The notes below the pieces were generated by a model. The model ran no database searches. It was not told where the DNA came from and saw nothing but the letters and a program-made list of their open reading frames with translations. A stretch of DNA of 5,127 nt from an uncultured bacterium. Lineage in GTDB: Bacteria; Gemmatimonadota; Gemmatimonadetes; Palauibacterales; KS3-K002. Made by a program: the position numbers and the translations under genes. This document shows positions 4,428-5,127 of the stretch, one piece after another; position 1 is the stretch's first letter; each line of letters opens with the position of its first letter. The stretch spans positions 1 to 5,127 of the forward strand of contig CANPVY010000310.1 of assembly GCA_947581845.1 (NCBI GenBank), given 5' to 3'.

Positions 4428-5127
4428 GTGGGCGGATTCTTCGGGGTAGTGTCGGACGCGGACTGTGTAGCCGACCTTTACTACGGGACCGACTATCACT
4501 CGCACTTGGGCACGATGCGGGGCGGCCTCGCCGTGCGTGACAGTAGCGGGATCACGCGTTTCATCCACGATATCACGAGCGCCCAGTTCCGCAGCAAGTT
4601 CGAGGCAGACCTGCCGATGCTGAGCGGGAAGCTGGGGATCGGTGTGATCAGCGACTACGAGGATCAGCCGCTGATCATCCATTCGCACCACGGCACCTAC
4701 GCTATTGTCACGGTAGGCAGGCTCGACAATCTCGAGGAGCTGGTCGCGGCGGCGCTGAAGCGTGGATCGCATTTCTCGGAGATGAGCGGCCATGAGGCGA
4801 ACCCAACCCAGGTCGTCGCCAGTCTGATCGACCAGGGCGACAGTTTCGAGGACGGCATCCAGATGGCTCAGGAAGCCATCGCGGGGTCGTGTTCGATCTT
4901 GCTGCTAACCGACAGGGGCATCTACGCGGCACGTGATCGACTAGGCCGTACGCCGGTAGCGACGGGGGAGAGAGCGGGCGCGTACGCGGCGACGTTGGAG
5001 ACGTGTGCGCTGCCGAATCTCGGGTATCAGGTGGCCGGCTATCTAGGTCCCGGGGAGATCGTGCGCATCACGCAGGATGGTGTCGAGCAGTTGAGGTTGC
5101 CGGGAAGCCGGTGTCAGATATGCGGGT
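4428..5127 (+). CDS. PurF-like class II glutamine amidotransferase homologue lacking catalytic Cys (3' partial)
   Basis: From GTG 4428 the frame is open to the window end, giving 233 residues, about half of a typical PurF-like protein. The Ntn-hydrolase domain is recognisable: GGFFGVVSDADCV at the N-terminus, YHSHLGTMRGGLAV (23-36), HHGTYAIVTVGRLDN (87-101), AIAGSCSILLLTDRGIYAARDRLGRTPVATG (150-180), ETCALPNLGY (191-200) and LGPGEIVRIT (206-215). In PurF the protein starts with a cysteine that attacks glutamine; here the positions are Gly-Gly. The glutamine-binding Arg of RYST and the oxyanion-hole Asn of the HNG segment also appear replaced (GVISDYED and TVGRLDN). From memory, a set of PurF paralogues in anaerobes and other bacteria begins MGGFFGV in the same way and is usually annotated amidophosphoribosyltransferase. 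The phosphoribosyltransferase half should lie beyond the window; SRCQICG at the end looks like its approach. It may use free ammonia, or do something else. I give no purF symbol because glutaminase activity is doubtful. Confidence 0.9.
   Translation, partial: MGGFFGVVSDADCVADLYYGTDYHSHLGTMRGGLAVRDSSGITRFIHDITSAQFRSKFEADLPMLSGKLGIGVISDYEDQPLIIHSHHGTYAIVTVGRLDNLEELVAAALKRGSHFSEMSGHEANPTQVVASLIDQGDSFEDGIQMAQEAIAGSCSILLLTDRGIYAARDRLGRTPVATGERAGAYAATLETCALPNLGYQVAGYLGPGEIVRITQDGVEQLRLPGSRCQICG

Noticed and set aside
4422..4932. - strand open frames (123 and 74 residues) opposite the PurF-like gene
   Set aside because: They are antisense to a clearly conserved coding region with a good ribosome binding site.

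Overview
The window is a GC-rich stretch (by eye about 60% G+C) of bacterial chromosome in which every credible gene lies on the + strand, with short gaps. No rRNA, tRNA, insertion sequence, CRISPR array or phage gene is visible. The gene from about 882 carries an N-terminal motif (RRYSDKEF..ILRRA.ELQ, then GLTL.EIQ.IAREVGLDP.LVERAA) that I associate from memory with Gemmatimonadota and related environmental bacteria. That makes a Gemmatimonadota-like or other uncultivated soil/sediment bacterium the best guess, but only a guess.

Layout. Positions 1-180 hold the 3' end of an unrecognised basic protein. Four closely spaced genes follow and look like one transcription unit: a six-helix membrane protein (207-866), a protein with the N-terminal motif plus two C-terminal membrane helices (about 882-1607), a four-helix membrane protein (1647-2147), and a stand-alone GyrI-like/AraC effector-binding-domain protein (2186-2677). 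A noncoding stretch of 283 bases follows, with several inverted repeats and a sigma70-like promoter at 2737-2766. It leads to an AMMECR1-family (AmmeMemoRadiSam protein A) gene at 2961-3539. After 145 bases comes an isoprenylcysteine/phospholipid methyltransferase-family membrane protein (3685-4278). After another 149 bases comes the first half of a PurF-like class II glutamine amidotransferase homologue (4428 to the window end).

Three points stand out. First, the PurF-like protein begins Met-Gly-Gly-Phe-Phe-Gly, so it lacks the N-terminal catalytic cysteine, and the Arg and Asn that normally bind glutamine and form the oxyanion hole also appear to be replaced; it is probably not a working glutaminase. 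Second, the gene at about 882 has no ATG, GTG or TTG start ahead of its conserved N-terminal domain, and the best-placed initiator is an ATC behind a good Shine-Dalgarno sequence. Third, the AMMECR1 gene stands apart from its usual MEMO1 and radical-SAM partners, behind a leader that could fold.

The genes do not form an obvious pathway. The first block suggests a membrane-associated function with a small-molecule-binding protein at its end. The rest look like separate units of poorly understood but widespread families.
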